From: Pseudomonas graminis
Lineage (GTDB): Bacteria > Pseudomonadota > Gammaproteobacteria > Pseudomonadales > Pseudomonadaceae
Reading direction: 5' to 3'
DNA: 64,000 nucleotides
Assembly (NCBI RefSeq): GCF_001705435.1
Contig: NZ_MDEN01000057.1
Coordinates: forward strand, 62,001-126,000
Part shown: positions 10,270 through 18,242 of the stretch, one piece after another
Layout of the letters: every line of letters begins with the position of its first letter
Position numbering within the stretch: position 1 is the stretch's first letter
Position numbers and translations under genes: made by a program
Notes under the pieces: model-generated
What the model was told of the DNA's origin: nothing
The model's input: only the letters and a program-made list of their open reading frames with translations
Databases searched by the model: none

Positions 10270-10366
10270 TCGAAATTAGCAGAGAAACTGGGGGGCCGCA
10301 ATATCCGCTGGCAACCGTTGGTAAGGCTGGCATGACGACCGTTGGCGAGTTTCCTCGCCCCGCGCG

Positions 10367-10395
10367 TTGACAGTCTAAAGATCTCTGCCGATACT
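10367..10395 (+). promoter_or_regulatory. Sigma70 promoter for the oprD-type porin
   Basis: A perfect TTGACA at 10367-10372 and GATACT at 10390-10395, separated by 17 bases. Transcription would start near 10402, giving a leader of about 325 bases before the porin ATG at 10728. The operator-like palindrome at 10403-10419 follows immediately. Confidence 0.65.
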
Positions 10396-10402
10396 CAAGA
10401 TC

Positions 10403-10419
10403 GCGTTGTACGACAACGC
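10403..10419. promoter_or_regulatory. Putative GntR/FadR-type operator, porin promoter
   Basis: GCGTTGTACGACAACGC is a perfect palindrome with 7-bp arms around ACG. It begins 8 bases after the -10 element. A related site (13 of 17 identical) lies at exactly the same distance from the -10 of the uronate operon (12180-12196). FCD-type GntR regulators of sugar-acid genes bind sites of this general form. No such regulator is encoded beside it. Confidence 0.6.
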
Positions 10420-10453
10420 ATAACTGATAACAAAAATAAAAAGGAATGCTTCC

Positions 10454-10588
10454 ATGACGATGACAGTCAATCGGCGCCTGTCGCCCCAAGAAATCCGCCC
10501 CACCTCCCCTTCTCATTCTGTTGACCCCGCTGTGCCTGTGTCCGCGCGTGTGCCTGCGTTTGCCCACGCCGCCACCGCGAGGGACTGA
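10454..10588 (+). CDS. Possible 44-residue leader ORF upstream of the porin
   Basis: ATG at 10454 preceded by AAGGA at 8-base spacing opens a 44-codon frame (MTMTVNRRLSPQEIRP...) that ends at TGA 10586-10588. It is the first ORF on the transcript predicted from the promoter at 10367. I recognise no family, and it has no signal peptide or helix. It could be a leader peptide, a small protein or chance. The evidence is only position and ribosome site. Confidence 0.25.
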   Translation: MTMTVNRRLSPQEIRPTSPSHSVDPAVPVSARVPAFAHAATARD

Positions 10589-10727
10589 TCGACGACGGCC
10601 GTTTCGATCAGCCAGTGAGCCTCATTCAAAACCGGTGACTTGAGCACCCATGTCCACGCCTTCGGCGCCTCGGCGGCGACCTCCGGTGCGGGACCGTTTT
10701 GTCAGCAGAAAGGGAGAACAATAAGAA

Positions 10728-11984
10728 ATGAAGATCCAGACCAACCGTTCGTGGCTGTTGCTTGGCGCCGGCAGCGTCGCGTTCAGCCTGCCATTGATGA
10801 GCCTCGCTGAAGGTTTTATCGATGACACCAAAGCCACGCTCAACCTGCGCAATGCCTACTTCAACCGCAACTTCACCAATGCGGCGAACCCTCAGAACTA
10901 CGCCGAAGAGTGGACGCAAAACTTCATCCTCGACGTGAAATCGGGCTTCACCCCGGGCACGGTCGGCTTCGGCCTCGATGTGCTGGGCCTGTACTCGCAA
11001 AAGCTCGATGGCGGCAAGGGCACGGGCGGCACTCAGTTGTTGCCGATCCATGACGACGGGCGCCCCGCCGACAATTTTGGCCGCCTGGGTGTGGCGGCGA
11101 AGGCGCGGCTTTCCAACACCGAACTGAAGATCGGCGAGTGGATGCCGGTGCTGCCGATCCTGCGCTCCGATGACGGTCGTTCTCTGCCGCAAACCTTCCG
11201 CGGCGGGCAGATCACCTCCAAGGAGATCGCCGGCCTGACGCTGTACGGCGGCCAGTTCCGCGGCAACAGCCCGCGCAACGATGCGAGCATGGAAGACATG
11301 TTCATGAACGGTAAATCCGCTGCGTTCAAGTCGGACCGCTTCAACTTTGGCGGCGGCGAATACACCTTCAACGAGAAGCGCACTCAGGTCGGGCTCTGGT
11401 ACGCGCAGCTGGAAGACGTCTACCAGCAGGAGTTCCTCAACGTTATCCACAAGCAACCCATCGGCGACTGGACCCTGGGCGCCAACCTGGGCTACTTCCT
11501 CGGCAAAGAGGACGGCAACAAGCTGGCCGGCGAGCTGGATAACAAGACCGCCTACGCGATGCTTTCCGCTAACTACAAGGGCAACACCGTCTACCTCGGC
11601 CTGCAAAAGGTCTATGGCGATGACCAGTGGATGCGCGTCAACGGCACCAGCGGCGGCACGCTGGCCAACGACAGTTACAACTCCAGCTACGACAACGCCA
11701 AGGAACGCTCCTGGCAACTGCGTCACGACCTGGATTTTGCGATATTCGGCGTCCCCGGCCTGACAATGATGAACCGCTACATCAGCGGCGATAACGTGCA
11801 CACCGGTACCGTGACCGACGGCAAGGAGTGGGGACGCGAGTCCGAGCTGGCGTATACGGTGCAAAGCGGTACGTTCAAGAGCCTGAACGTCCGGTGGCGC
11901 AACTCCTCGATGCGGCGTGATTACAGCACCAACGAGTTCGACGAAAACCGAGTGTTTGTCAGCTACCCGATCTCGCTGATGTAA
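10728..11984 (+). CDS. OprD-family outer-membrane porin
   Basis: A 418-residue protein with a signal peptide (MKIQTNRSWLLLGAGSVAFS... SLA) and the OprD hallmark start of the mature chain (EGFIDDTKATLNLRNAYFNR). Aromatic/glycine-rich alternating strands follow through the C-terminus. Pseudomonas uses 18-strand OprD channels for specific uptake of amino acids and organic or sugar acids. An AGGGAGAA ribosome site precedes ATG. Its promoter shares operator and spacing with the uronate operon 250 bases downstream, so I infer it admits uronates or related sugar acids rather than the polyol of the divergent operon. Confidence 0.92.
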   Translation: MKIQTNRSWLLLGAGSVAFSLPLMSLAEGFIDDTKATLNLRNAYFNRNFTNAANPQNYAEEWTQNFILDVKSGFTPGTVGFGLDVLGLYSQKLDGGKGTGGTQLLPIHDDGRPADNFGRLGVAAKARLSNTELKIGEWMPVLPILRSDDGRSLPQTFRGGQITSKEIAGLTLYGGQFRGNSPRNDASMEDMFMNGKSAAFKSDRFNFGGGEYTFNEKRTQVGLWYAQLEDVYQQEFLNVIHKQPIGDWTLGANLGYFLGKEDGNKLAGELDNKTAYAMLSANYKGNTVYLGLQKVYGDDQWMRVNGTSGGTLANDSYNSSYDNAKERSWQLRHDLDFAIFGVPGLTMMNRYISGDNVHTGTVTDGKEWGRESELAYTVQSGTFKSLNVRWRNSSMRRDYSTNEFDENRVFVSYPISLM

Positions 11985-12010
11985 GCGTTCAAGCGTCGTG
12001 CCGGGCAGTC

Positions 12011-12040
12011 AGTGGGACCGGCTTTAGCCGGGAAAGCGTC
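12011..12040. repeat. REP-like palindrome after the porin
   Basis: AGTGGGACCGGCTTTAGCCG followed by GGAAAGCGTC is a single extragenic palindrome of a type widespread in Pseudomonas genomes, with stem CCGGC-N4-GCCGG. It lies 26 bases after the porin stop and may act as its transcript end. No U-tract is present. Confidence 0.55.
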
Positions 12041-12142
12041 GGGCGTCACACTGCAAACTGCAGGCACGGCATTCTCCCGGTAGCTGCGCTGTTCGGACGA
12101 CATGTACAAACCGGCGTCAAAGGGGCTTACACCTTCGTCGCG

Positions 12143-12172
12143 TTGACAAAATTTGTGGGCCCTGTCGATAAT
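12143..12172 (+). promoter_or_regulatory. Sigma70 promoter of the uronate operon
   Basis: TTGACA at 12143-12148 and GATAAT at 12167-12172 with an 18-base spacer. Start of transcription near 12179 would give a leader of about 60 bases before udh. Confidence 0.65.
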
Positions 12173-12179
12173 CCCGCAA

Positions 12180-12196
12180 GCGTCATACGACAACCG
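12180..12196. promoter_or_regulatory. Putative GntR/FadR-type operator, udh promoter
   Basis: GCGTCATACGACAACCG shares the GCGT-N2-TACGACAAC core with the perfect palindrome at the porin promoter and begins 8 bases after the -10, exactly as there. A repressor bound here would block initiation. Confidence 0.6.
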
Positions 12197-12237
12197 ATGA
12201 CACCATAAAAACAACATCAGAATCAGGGTTTCCCACG

Positions 12238-13062
12238 ATGACTGAATTCAACGCCCAGGCCCCGCTCAACCGCATTTTGCTGACGGGCGCCGCAGGCGGC
12301 CTCGGTAAAGTCCTGCGCGAAAGCCTGCGTCCGTTTGCCAAGGTCCTGCGTCTTTCCGATATCGCCGAAATGACACCGGCAGCCGGCCCCCACGAAGAAA
12401 TCCAGATCTGCGACCTGGCCGACAAAAACGCGGTTCACGAGTTGGTCGAAGGCGTCGACGCCATCGTCCACTTTGGCGGCGTCTCGGTGGAGCGGTCTTT
12501 TGAAGAAATCCTCGGCCCGAACATCTGCGGCGTTTTCCACATCTACGAAGCCGCGCGCCGACATGGCGTGAAGCGAGTGATCTTCGCCAGCTCCAACCAC
12601 GTCATCGGTTTCTACCGTCAGGATGAAGTCATCGACGCCAGCGCCATGCGTCGCCCGGACAGCTATTACGGCCTGTCGAAATCCTACGGTGAAGACATGG
12701 CCAGCTTCTATTTCGATCGCTATGGCATCGAAACCGTCAGCATCCGTATCGGCTCTTCATTCCCTGAAGCACAGAACCGCCGCATGCTCGCCAGTTGGCT
12801 GAGCTACGACGACCTGACCCAACTGATCGAGCGCGGCCTGTTCACCCCGAACGTCGGCCACACCATCGTTTACGGCGCGTCGGACAACAGCAAGGTCTGG
12901 TGGGATAACCGCCTGGCCAATCACTTGGGCTATCAGCCGAAAGACAGCTCCGAGCAGTTTCGCGCCAAGGTCGAAGCACAACCGATGCCGGCTTCCGACG
13001 ACCCCGCCATGGTTTATCAGGGTGGTGCATTCGTGGCGAGCGGGCCGTTCGGCGACGAGTAG
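12238..13062 (+). CDS. udh: Uronate dehydrogenase
   Basis: A 274-residue extended SDR that oxidises D-galacturonate or D-glucuronate (as the pyranose) to the aldarolactone with NAD. The nucleotide motif GAAGGLG is at residues 17-23 and the catalytic pair Tyr144-x3-Lys148 (YGLSK) follows a FASSNH segment supplying Ser. Length and sequence match the P. syringae/P. putida enzyme closely. It is first in an operon with a uronolactonase and a TRAP transporter, the typical start of the oxidative uronate pathway. The later steps (aldarate dehydratase, KDG dehydratase, semialdehyde dehydrogenase) are not in this window. Confidence 0.93.
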   Translation: MTEFNAQAPLNRILLTGAAGGLGKVLRESLRPFAKVLRLSDIAEMTPAAGPHEEIQICDLADKNAVHELVEGVDAIVHFGGVSVERSFEEILGPNICGVFHIYEAARRHGVKRVIFASSNHVIGFYRQDEVIDASAMRRPDSYYGLSKSYGEDMASFYFDRYGIETVSIRIGSSFPEAQNRRMLASWLSYDDLTQLIERGLFTPNVGHTIVYGASDNSKVWWDNRLANHLGYQPKDSSEQFRAKVEAQPMPASDDPAMVYQGGAFVASGPFGDE

Positions 13063-13077
13063 GCCTCAACGACGGCC

Positions 13078-13099
13078 AGGCCGACTGCAAGGTCGGCCT
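13078..13099 (+). promoter_or_regulatory. Intercistronic hairpin udh-lactonase
   Basis: AGGCCGAC-N6-GTCGGCCT forms an 8-bp perfect stem 15 bases after the udh stop and 29 bases before the lactonase ATG. There is no U-tract, so a role in mRNA stability or in tuning downstream expression is more likely than full termination. Confidence 0.5.
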
Positions 13100-13128
13100 C
13101 TCATCATAAAAATCAGGGAATGATCGTC

Positions 13129-14016
13129 ATGGAAGCTGAGCTGATTCTCGATGCACGCAACGCAACCGGTGAATCGCCGGTCTGGAACGCCCGGGAACAG
13201 GCGCTCTACTGGGTCGACATTCCGGCCCGTCGCCTCCACCGCTGGAGCCCGCAGGACAGTCTCACCACAAGCTGGGAAACGCCGGAAATGCTCGCCTGCA
13301 TCGCTCGTTACGATGACGGCAGCTGGCTGGCCGGCATGGAAAGCGGCCTGTTCCGCCTTCATCCCCAGGACAATGGCACTGTCGCCACGCAACTGCTCAG
13401 CAGCGTCGAGCACGCGACCGACAATATGCGTTTCAACGATGGTCGCTGCGACCGCCAGGGCCGCTTCTGGGCCGGCACCATGTTCATGGACATGGCCAAA
13501 ACGCTGGCAGTGGGCTCGTTGTATCGCTACAGCGCCGGCCAGCCCGAGCCACTGACCGCGCAGCTCACAGACATGATTGTGCCCAACGGCCTGGGGTTCA
13601 GCCCCGACGGTCGCGTCATGTACCTCTCCGACTCCCACCCCTCCGTGCAGAAGATCTGGGCGTTCGATTACGACATCGACACCGGCAAGCCGCACAACCG
13701 TCGGCTGTTCGTGGACATGAATCACCACGCCGGCCGCCCTGATGGCGCAGCGGTCGACGCGGAGGGCTGTTACTGGATCTGCGGCAATGACGAGGGCGTG
13801 ATCCACCGTTTCACCCCCGCAGGCAAGCTGGATCGCTCACTCAAGGTGCCGGTTAAAAAACCGGCCATGTGTGCCTTCGGCGGCTCAGGCCTGGACACCC
13901 TTTACGTCACCTCCATACGCCCCGGCGGGGACATCAGCGACCAGCCGCTGGCCGGCGGCGTGTTCGCGTTAAACCCTGGGATCAAGGGCCTCGAAGAACC
14001 CCTGTTCAACGGCTGA
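13129..14016 (+). CDS. uxuL: SMP-30/gluconolactonase-type uronolactonase
   Basis: A 295-residue six-bladed beta-propeller lactonase (SGL family) expected to hydrolyse the galactaro- or glucarolactone made by Udh to the linear aldarate. Metal-site segments are visible: GESPVW near the N-terminus (Glu), IVPNGLGFSPDG (Asn) and LSDSHPSVQKIWAFDYD (Asp). The ATG at 13129 is chosen because AGGGA lies 9 bases upstream. The ATG at 13120 would sit directly on that ribosome site. It is a close relative of the P. syringae UxuL enzymes, judged from memory of that family. Confidence 0.88.
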   Translation: MEAELILDARNATGESPVWNAREQALYWVDIPARRLHRWSPQDSLTTSWETPEMLACIARYDDGSWLAGMESGLFRLHPQDNGTVATQLLSSVEHATDNMRFNDGRCDRQGRFWAGTMFMDMAKTLAVGSLYRYSAGQPEPLTAQLTDMIVPNGLGFSPDGRVMYLSDSHPSVQKIWAFDYDIDTGKPHNRRLFVDMNHHAGRPDGAAVDAEGCYWICGNDEGVIHRFTPAGKLDRSLKVPVKKPAMCAFGGSGLDTLYVTSIRPGGDISDQPLAGGVFALNPGIKGLEEPLFNG

Positions 14017-14098
14017 GCCACACCCTCGGCCACCGCTGCGCCGCCGTACCGCTGCCCCGTTCTATCTGAAAAAACAATAACAACACCGGAGAACATCC

Positions 14099-15082
14099 AT
14101 GGAATTCAAACGCACGTTGCTCCTCGCCGCACTCCCTCTCGCGCTGTGCCTCGCGAACACAGCGCTGGCGGAAACCAAAATCAAATTCGCTGAAGTACAC
14201 CCCGCAGGTTATCCGCCCGTTGTCGCTGAACAAAACATGGGCAAGAAACTGGAGGAGCAAAGCAAAGGCGAGATCAGCTTCAAGATGTTCGCCGGCGGTG
14301 TGCTCGGCTCCGAGAAGGAAGTCGTCGAACAGGTTCAGGCCAACGCCGTCCAGATGACCCGCATCAGCCTCGGCATCGTCGGGCCGGTGGTACCGGACGT
14401 GAACGTCTTCAACCTGCCCTTCGTGTTCCGTGATCACGCCCACATGCGCAAGGTTATCGATGGCGAAATCGGCCAGGAAATGCTCGACAAAATCACCAAC
14501 TCCGAAGCCAAACTGGTCGCCCTGGCCTGGATGGACGGCGGCACCCGCAACCTCTACACCAAGAAGCCGGTACACGACGTAGCCGACCTCAAGGGCATGA
14601 AGATCCGCGTGCAGGGCAACCCGGTGTTCATCGACACCATCAACGCGATGGGCGGCAACGGTATTGCCATGGCGACGGGCGAAATTTTCAGCGCCCTGCA
14701 GACCGGTGTCATCGACGGCGCCGAGAACAACATGCCCACCCTGCTTGAACACAACCACTATCAGAACGCCAAGTTCTACACCCTGACCGAGCATCTGATC
14801 CTGCCGGAGCCTGTGGTGATGTCCAAAGCCGCCTGGGAAAAACTGACCCCGGAACAGCAGGCGATGGTGAAGAAACTGGCAGTCGAGGCCCAGGCTGAAG
14901 AGCGCGTTCTGTGGGACAAGAAGTCGGCCGAAAGCGAGACGAAGCTTAAGGCGGCAGGTGTGGAGTTCATCACGCTGAAGCCTGAGCAGAAGAAAGCCTT
15001 CTACGACGCGACAGCGAGCGTGCGAGCCCAATACGGCGCGCCTTTCGCTGACCTCATCAAGCGCATCGAAGCGGTCCAATAA
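14099..15082 (+). CDS. TRAP transporter substrate-binding protein (DctP family)
   Basis: A 327-residue periplasmic protein with a signal peptide (MEFKRTLLLAALPLALCLANTALA). It has the DctP pattern: GKKLEEQSKGEISFKMF, then LKGMKIRVQGNP, whose Arg normally grips the ligand carboxylate, then GVIDGAENN. It delivers an acidic ligand, by context a uronate or aldarate, to the DctQM permease encoded next. A GGAGA ribosome site is present. It lies 82 bases after the lactonase in the same direction. Confidence 0.93.
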   Translation: MEFKRTLLLAALPLALCLANTALAETKIKFAEVHPAGYPPVVAEQNMGKKLEEQSKGEISFKMFAGGVLGSEKEVVEQVQANAVQMTRISLGIVGPVVPDVNVFNLPFVFRDHAHMRKVIDGEIGQEMLDKITNSEAKLVALAWMDGGTRNLYTKKPVHDVADLKGMKIRVQGNPVFIDTINAMGGNGIAMATGEIFSALQTGVIDGAENNMPTLLEHNHYQNAKFYTLTEHLILPEPVVMSKAAWEKLTPEQQAMVKKLAVEAQAEERVLWDKKSAESETKLKAAGVEFITLKPEQKKAFYDATASVRAQYGAPFADLIKRIEAVQ

Positions 15083-15145
15083 GTCCTTCAGCCCGATAGC
15101 ACGGCGGTGGCGGCCCTGGCCGTCCACCGTCGTTGTGGTGAGCCT

Positions 15146-15673
15146 ATGAAAAACACGATTCTGCGCTTCAATGACGCACTGTATCGCCTCTGCATCGGGA
15201 TCGCGGGCCTGTCGATGCTGACCATGGCGCTGATCATCCCGTGGGGCATCTTCGCCCGCTACGTCCTGGGTACCGGCTCCAGCTGGCCGGAACCGACTGC
15301 CATTCTGCTGATGGTGGTGTTCACCTTCTTTGGCGCCGCTGCCAGTTACCGGGCCGGCGCGCACATGGCTGTGAATATGGCCACTGATCGCCTGCCGGAA
15401 AACGCACGCAAGGCTGCCGCGGTGCTGGTGCAAATCCTCATGGCCGTGGTCTGCGTGTTCATGGCCGTCAAGGGCATGAAGCTGTGCCTGAACACCTGGA
15501 ATCAGTTTCTGGGTGAAATGCCGGGGCTGCGGGTTGGCATCTCCTATCTGCCGATTCCCATCGGTGGCGTACTGACGCTGATCTTCGTTCTGGAGAAGCT
15601 GTTTTTGGGTGACCAGCGTCACCGTCGAGTGGTGAGTTACGACGTGGTCGAATCCAGCGAAGAGGCAGCATGA
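15146..15673 (+). CDS. TRAP transporter small permease (DctQ family)
   Basis: A 175-residue protein with four predicted membrane helices and the DctQ signature region (FGAAASYRAGAHMAVNMATD). The start at 15146 (MKNTILRFNDALYRLC) has a GGTGAG site. An upstream in-frame start at 15107 would add 13 residues. It overlaps the DctM gene by 4 bases (ATGA), implying coupled synthesis of the two permease subunits. Confidence 0.92.
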   Translation: MKNTILRFNDALYRLCIGIAGLSMLTMALIIPWGIFARYVLGTGSSWPEPTAILLMVVFTFFGAAASYRAGAHMAVNMATDRLPENARKAAAVLVQILMAVVCVFMAVKGMKLCLNTWNQFLGEMPGLRVGISYLPIPIGGVLTLIFVLEKLFLGDQRHRRVVSYDVVESSEEAA

Positions 15674-16953
15674 TGGACGCATTTATTCTGTTGGGCAGCT
15701 TCATCGCACTGATCCTGGTCGGCATGCCGGTGGCGTTCGCTTTGGGCCTGTCTGCGCTGATCGGCGCATGGTGGATCGAGATCCCGTTCGACGCACTGAT
15801 GATTCAGGTCGCGGGTGGCGTGAACAAGTTCTCGCTGCTGGCGATCCCGTTCTTCGTGCTGGCCGGCGCGATCATGGCCGAGGGCGGCATGTCCCGCAGG
15901 CTCGTGGCGTTTGCGGGCGTGCTGGTGGGCTTCGTGCGCGGCGGCCTGTCACTGGTGAACATCGTCGCCTCGACGTTCTTCGGCGCCATCTCTGGCTCGT
16001 CGGTTGCCGACACCGCGTCGGTCGGTTCGGTGCTGATTCCGGAAATGGAGCGCAATGGCTATCCCCGCGACTTCTCCACGGCGGTAACGGTGAGTGGTTC
16101 AGTGCAGGCGCTGCTCACACCACCCAGCCACAACTCGGTGCTGTATTCGCTGGCAGCGGGTGGCACCGTATCGATCGCGTCGCTGTTCATGGCCGGGATC
16201 ATGCCGGGCCTGCTGCTCAGCGCCGTGTTGATGGTGCTGTGCATGATCTTCGCCCGTAAGCGCAACTACCCGAAGGGCGAAGTGATCCCGCTGCGCAAGG
16301 CGTTGAAAATTGCCGGTGAGGCCCTGTGGGGCATGATGGCGATGGTGATCATCCTCGGCGGCATCCTGTCGGGGGTGTTCACCGCCACCGAGTCCGCGGC
16401 GATCGCTGTGCTCTGGGCGTTCTTCGTCACCATGTTCATCTACCGCGATTACAAATGGCGCGACCTGCCCAAGCTGATGCATCGGGCCGTGCGCACGGTT
16501 TCCATCGTGATGATCCTGATCGGTTTCGCCGCCAGCTTCGGCTACATCCTGACGCTGATGGAAATCCCGATGAAGATCACCACAGCGTTTCTGACGCTGT
16601 CGGACAACCGCTACGTGATCCTGATGTGCATCAACGTCATGTTGCTGCTGCTGGGCACGGTGATGGACATGGCGCCGCTGATCCTCATCCTCACCCCGAT
16701 CCTGCTGCCGGTGATCGTCGGCATCGGCGTCGATCCGGTGCACTTCGGGATGATCATGCTGGTCAACCTGGGCATCGGGCTGATAACGCCGCCTGTGGGA
16801 GCCGTGCTCTTCGTCGGCGCCGCAGTGGGCAAGGTCACGATCGAGGACACGGTGAAAGCGCTGCTGCCGTTCTATGTCGCACTGTTCCTGGTGCTGATGG
16901 CAGTGACGTACATTCCTGCGATCTCGCTGTGGCTGCCGAGCGTGGTGCTGTAA
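15670..16953 (+). CDS. TRAP transporter large permease (DctM family)
   Basis: A 427-residue DctM subunit with a dozen or so hydrophobic helices. Conserved stretches are ISGSSVADTASVGSVLIPEM, which contains the GSS motif of the family, and the C-terminal LGIGLITPPVGAVLFVGAAV. It carries out sodium-driven uptake with DctQ and the binding protein. It is the last gene of the uronate operon and is followed by a strong terminator. Confidence 0.94.
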   Translation: MMDAFILLGSFIALILVGMPVAFALGLSALIGAWWIEIPFDALMIQVAGGVNKFSLLAIPFFVLAGAIMAEGGMSRRLVAFAGVLVGFVRGGLSLVNIVASTFFGAISGSSVADTASVGSVLIPEMERNGYPRDFSTAVTVSGSVQALLTPPSHNSVLYSLAAGGTVSIASLFMAGIMPGLLLSAVLMVLCMIFARKRNYPKGEVIPLRKALKIAGEALWGMMAMVIILGGILSGVFTATESAAIAVLWAFFVTMFIYRDYKWRDLPKLMHRAVRTVSIVMILIGFAASFGYILTLMEIPMKITTAFLTLSDNRYVILMCINVMLLLLGTVMDMAPLILILTPILLPVIVGIGVDPVHFGMIMLVNLGIGLITPPVGAVLFVGAAVGKVTIEDTVKALLPFYVALFLVLMAVTYIPAISLWLPSVVL

Positions 16954-16977
16954 GTCACGTGAAGTGAAAGCGCTAAA

Positions 16978-17002
16978 AAACGCCCTCTTTCCGAGGGCGT
17001 TT
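16978..17002 (+). terminator. Intrinsic terminator of the uronate operon
   Basis: AAACGCCCTC-TTTCC-GAGGGCGTTT: a 10-bp stem starting 25 bases after the dctM stop with T's at the 3' end and A's at the 5' end, so it could also work leftward. Confidence 0.9.
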
Positions 17003-17315
17003 TCAGTTATCGCCCCTGGCAGACATCCTGGCCTGTCTCACGGAAGGAACAGGCGCCGACATATTCAGTGACACAAATTCGTTACGTCTCGCCGCCCATC
17101 TATTCGGCGCGTTCTTCGCCGATCTGTTTCATAAATGGACGGAAAACCTCGGCTTTTTAGCTGAAAATTAACATTTTGAAATATTACTTCCTTGCGCGTG
17201 GATAAAGTTGTGCTAGCTGCTAGGCTCTGGCCTCGCCCGGCTGAACCGGTACATCTCAAGCAGTAGGTCCGACGGGTTTCGCTGTTCCTCGGTCTACGTC
17301 ATGAGGTTGCGCCAG
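17003..17315 (+). other. Intergenic leader region of the oxygenase-like gene
   Basis: About 310 bases, AT-rich around 17140-17200. It probably contains the promoter of the gene at 17316. The stretch GATAAAGTTGTGCTAGCTGC at about 17200 is a possible -10 region, but no -35 stands out. No ORF or structured RNA was recognised. Confidence 0.4.
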
Positions 17316-18077
17316 ATGCCTTACACGACTTTTTCGGAAGCTCAGGTTCAGAGCTTGATCAAGGCCATCGACAGTGACGGATACGCTGTCTTGCCGGACT
17401 GGGCCAGTCCGTCCCAGCTCGAATCACTGCAAGCAATGGTTGCCCGGACCGTGGCCGATAGCGGCAACGATTACGTGGCCCTCTCTGGCCGACAGGCCGT
17501 GCAGGATACGCCGCTCCATGAGTGGGGCTCGTCGCGGGACTTCATCGATTTATGCCGACGCATCGTGGCGGGCGTCACCGGCGATCGCTCAAGCGAAAAT
17601 GGCATGACCCAGACATTGCGCTGCCTGACCGGCAGCGGCGGGCGTCGCGAATCGCTGATCTTTCACTACGACTCGTTTGTGCTGACCACCATCCTCCCGG
17701 TCTGCATGCCCACCAGCGGAGAACGCGGCGACCTGCTGATGCTGCCGAACCGTCGGCCAATCCGCCGCACCTACTTCGCCAACCTGCTCGACAAGGTGCG
17801 CGTGGACAACGGCTGGGTGCAGCGCCGCCTCAGGAGCAAAGCCGCGAAGGCTGACAACGCCTTTACACGCATCGCCATGCAACCCGGCCACCTGTACCTG
17901 TTCTGGGGTTATCGCTCGCTGCACACCAACATGCCCGTAGCCGAAGACGCCCTGCGCGCCACAGCGGTGTTTCACTACCACAACGTCCACGGCAGCAGTT
18001 CGCTGGCCAGCCGGCTGCGCCGATCACTCGGCACCTGGAAGGACCAGGGTTTGCAGGAGGATGTGCCACAGATGTGA
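17316..18077 (+). CDS. Putative Fe(II)/2-oxoglutarate oxygenase-like protein
   Basis: A 253-residue protein started at ATG 17316 with GAGG 9 bases upstream (ATG 17301 is an alternative). It shows a plausible facial triad: His117-x-Asp119 (FHYDSF), His203 (SLHTN) and Arg214 (LRATAVFHYHN) as the oxoglutarate anchor, with order and spacing as in the phytanoyl-CoA dioxygenase/JmjC-type double-stranded beta-helix fold. The N-terminus (IDSDGYAVLPDWASPSQLESL) also looks PhyH-like. The substrate is unknown. It is 166 bases upstream of a TauD-type oxygenase but separated by a regulatory-looking gap, so it may be a single-gene unit. Family assignment is an inference from motifs. Confidence 0.6.
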   Translation: MPYTTFSEAQVQSLIKAIDSDGYAVLPDWASPSQLESLQAMVARTVADSGNDYVALSGRQAVQDTPLHEWGSSRDFIDLCRRIVAGVTGDRSSENGMTQTLRCLTGSGGRRESLIFHYDSFVLTTILPVCMPTSGERGDLLMLPNRRPIRRTYFANLLDKVRVDNGWVQRRLRSKAAKADNAFTRIAMQPGHLYLFWGYRSLHTNMPVAEDALRATAVFHYHNVHGSSSLASRLRRSLGTWKDQGLQEDVPQM

Positions 18078-18140
18078 AGTGATCGGGTGATGCCGCAAAA
18101 CGAAAGGCTTATGACCTTGAGCCTCGGAGATTAATCTGCT

Positions 18141-18167
18141 GCATAAACTCTCCTTCTATATTTATGC
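18141..18167. promoter_or_regulatory. Inverted repeat upstream of the sulfonate operon
   Basis: GCATAAA-N13-TTTATGC, perfect 7-bp arms, lies about 35 bases upstream of a TATGAT -10 candidate (18203-18208) that lacks a recognisable -35. That arrangement suits an activator-dependent promoter, as expected for sulfate-starvation genes (CysB, or AtsR/SfnR-type control). The activator cannot be named. Confidence 0.4.
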
Positions 18168-18242
18168 CAAATAGTGATTAGCGAAGCGCCGATTTATATC
18201 CTTATGATCTGAGCATCAATAGCCCAGATCGAGGTCAAGGAC

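Noticed and set aside
14006..15682. 558-codon minus-strand open frame opposite the TRAP genes
   Set aside because: It crosses dctP, the intergenic gap and dctQ, all well supported on the plus strand. It has no start site or motif.
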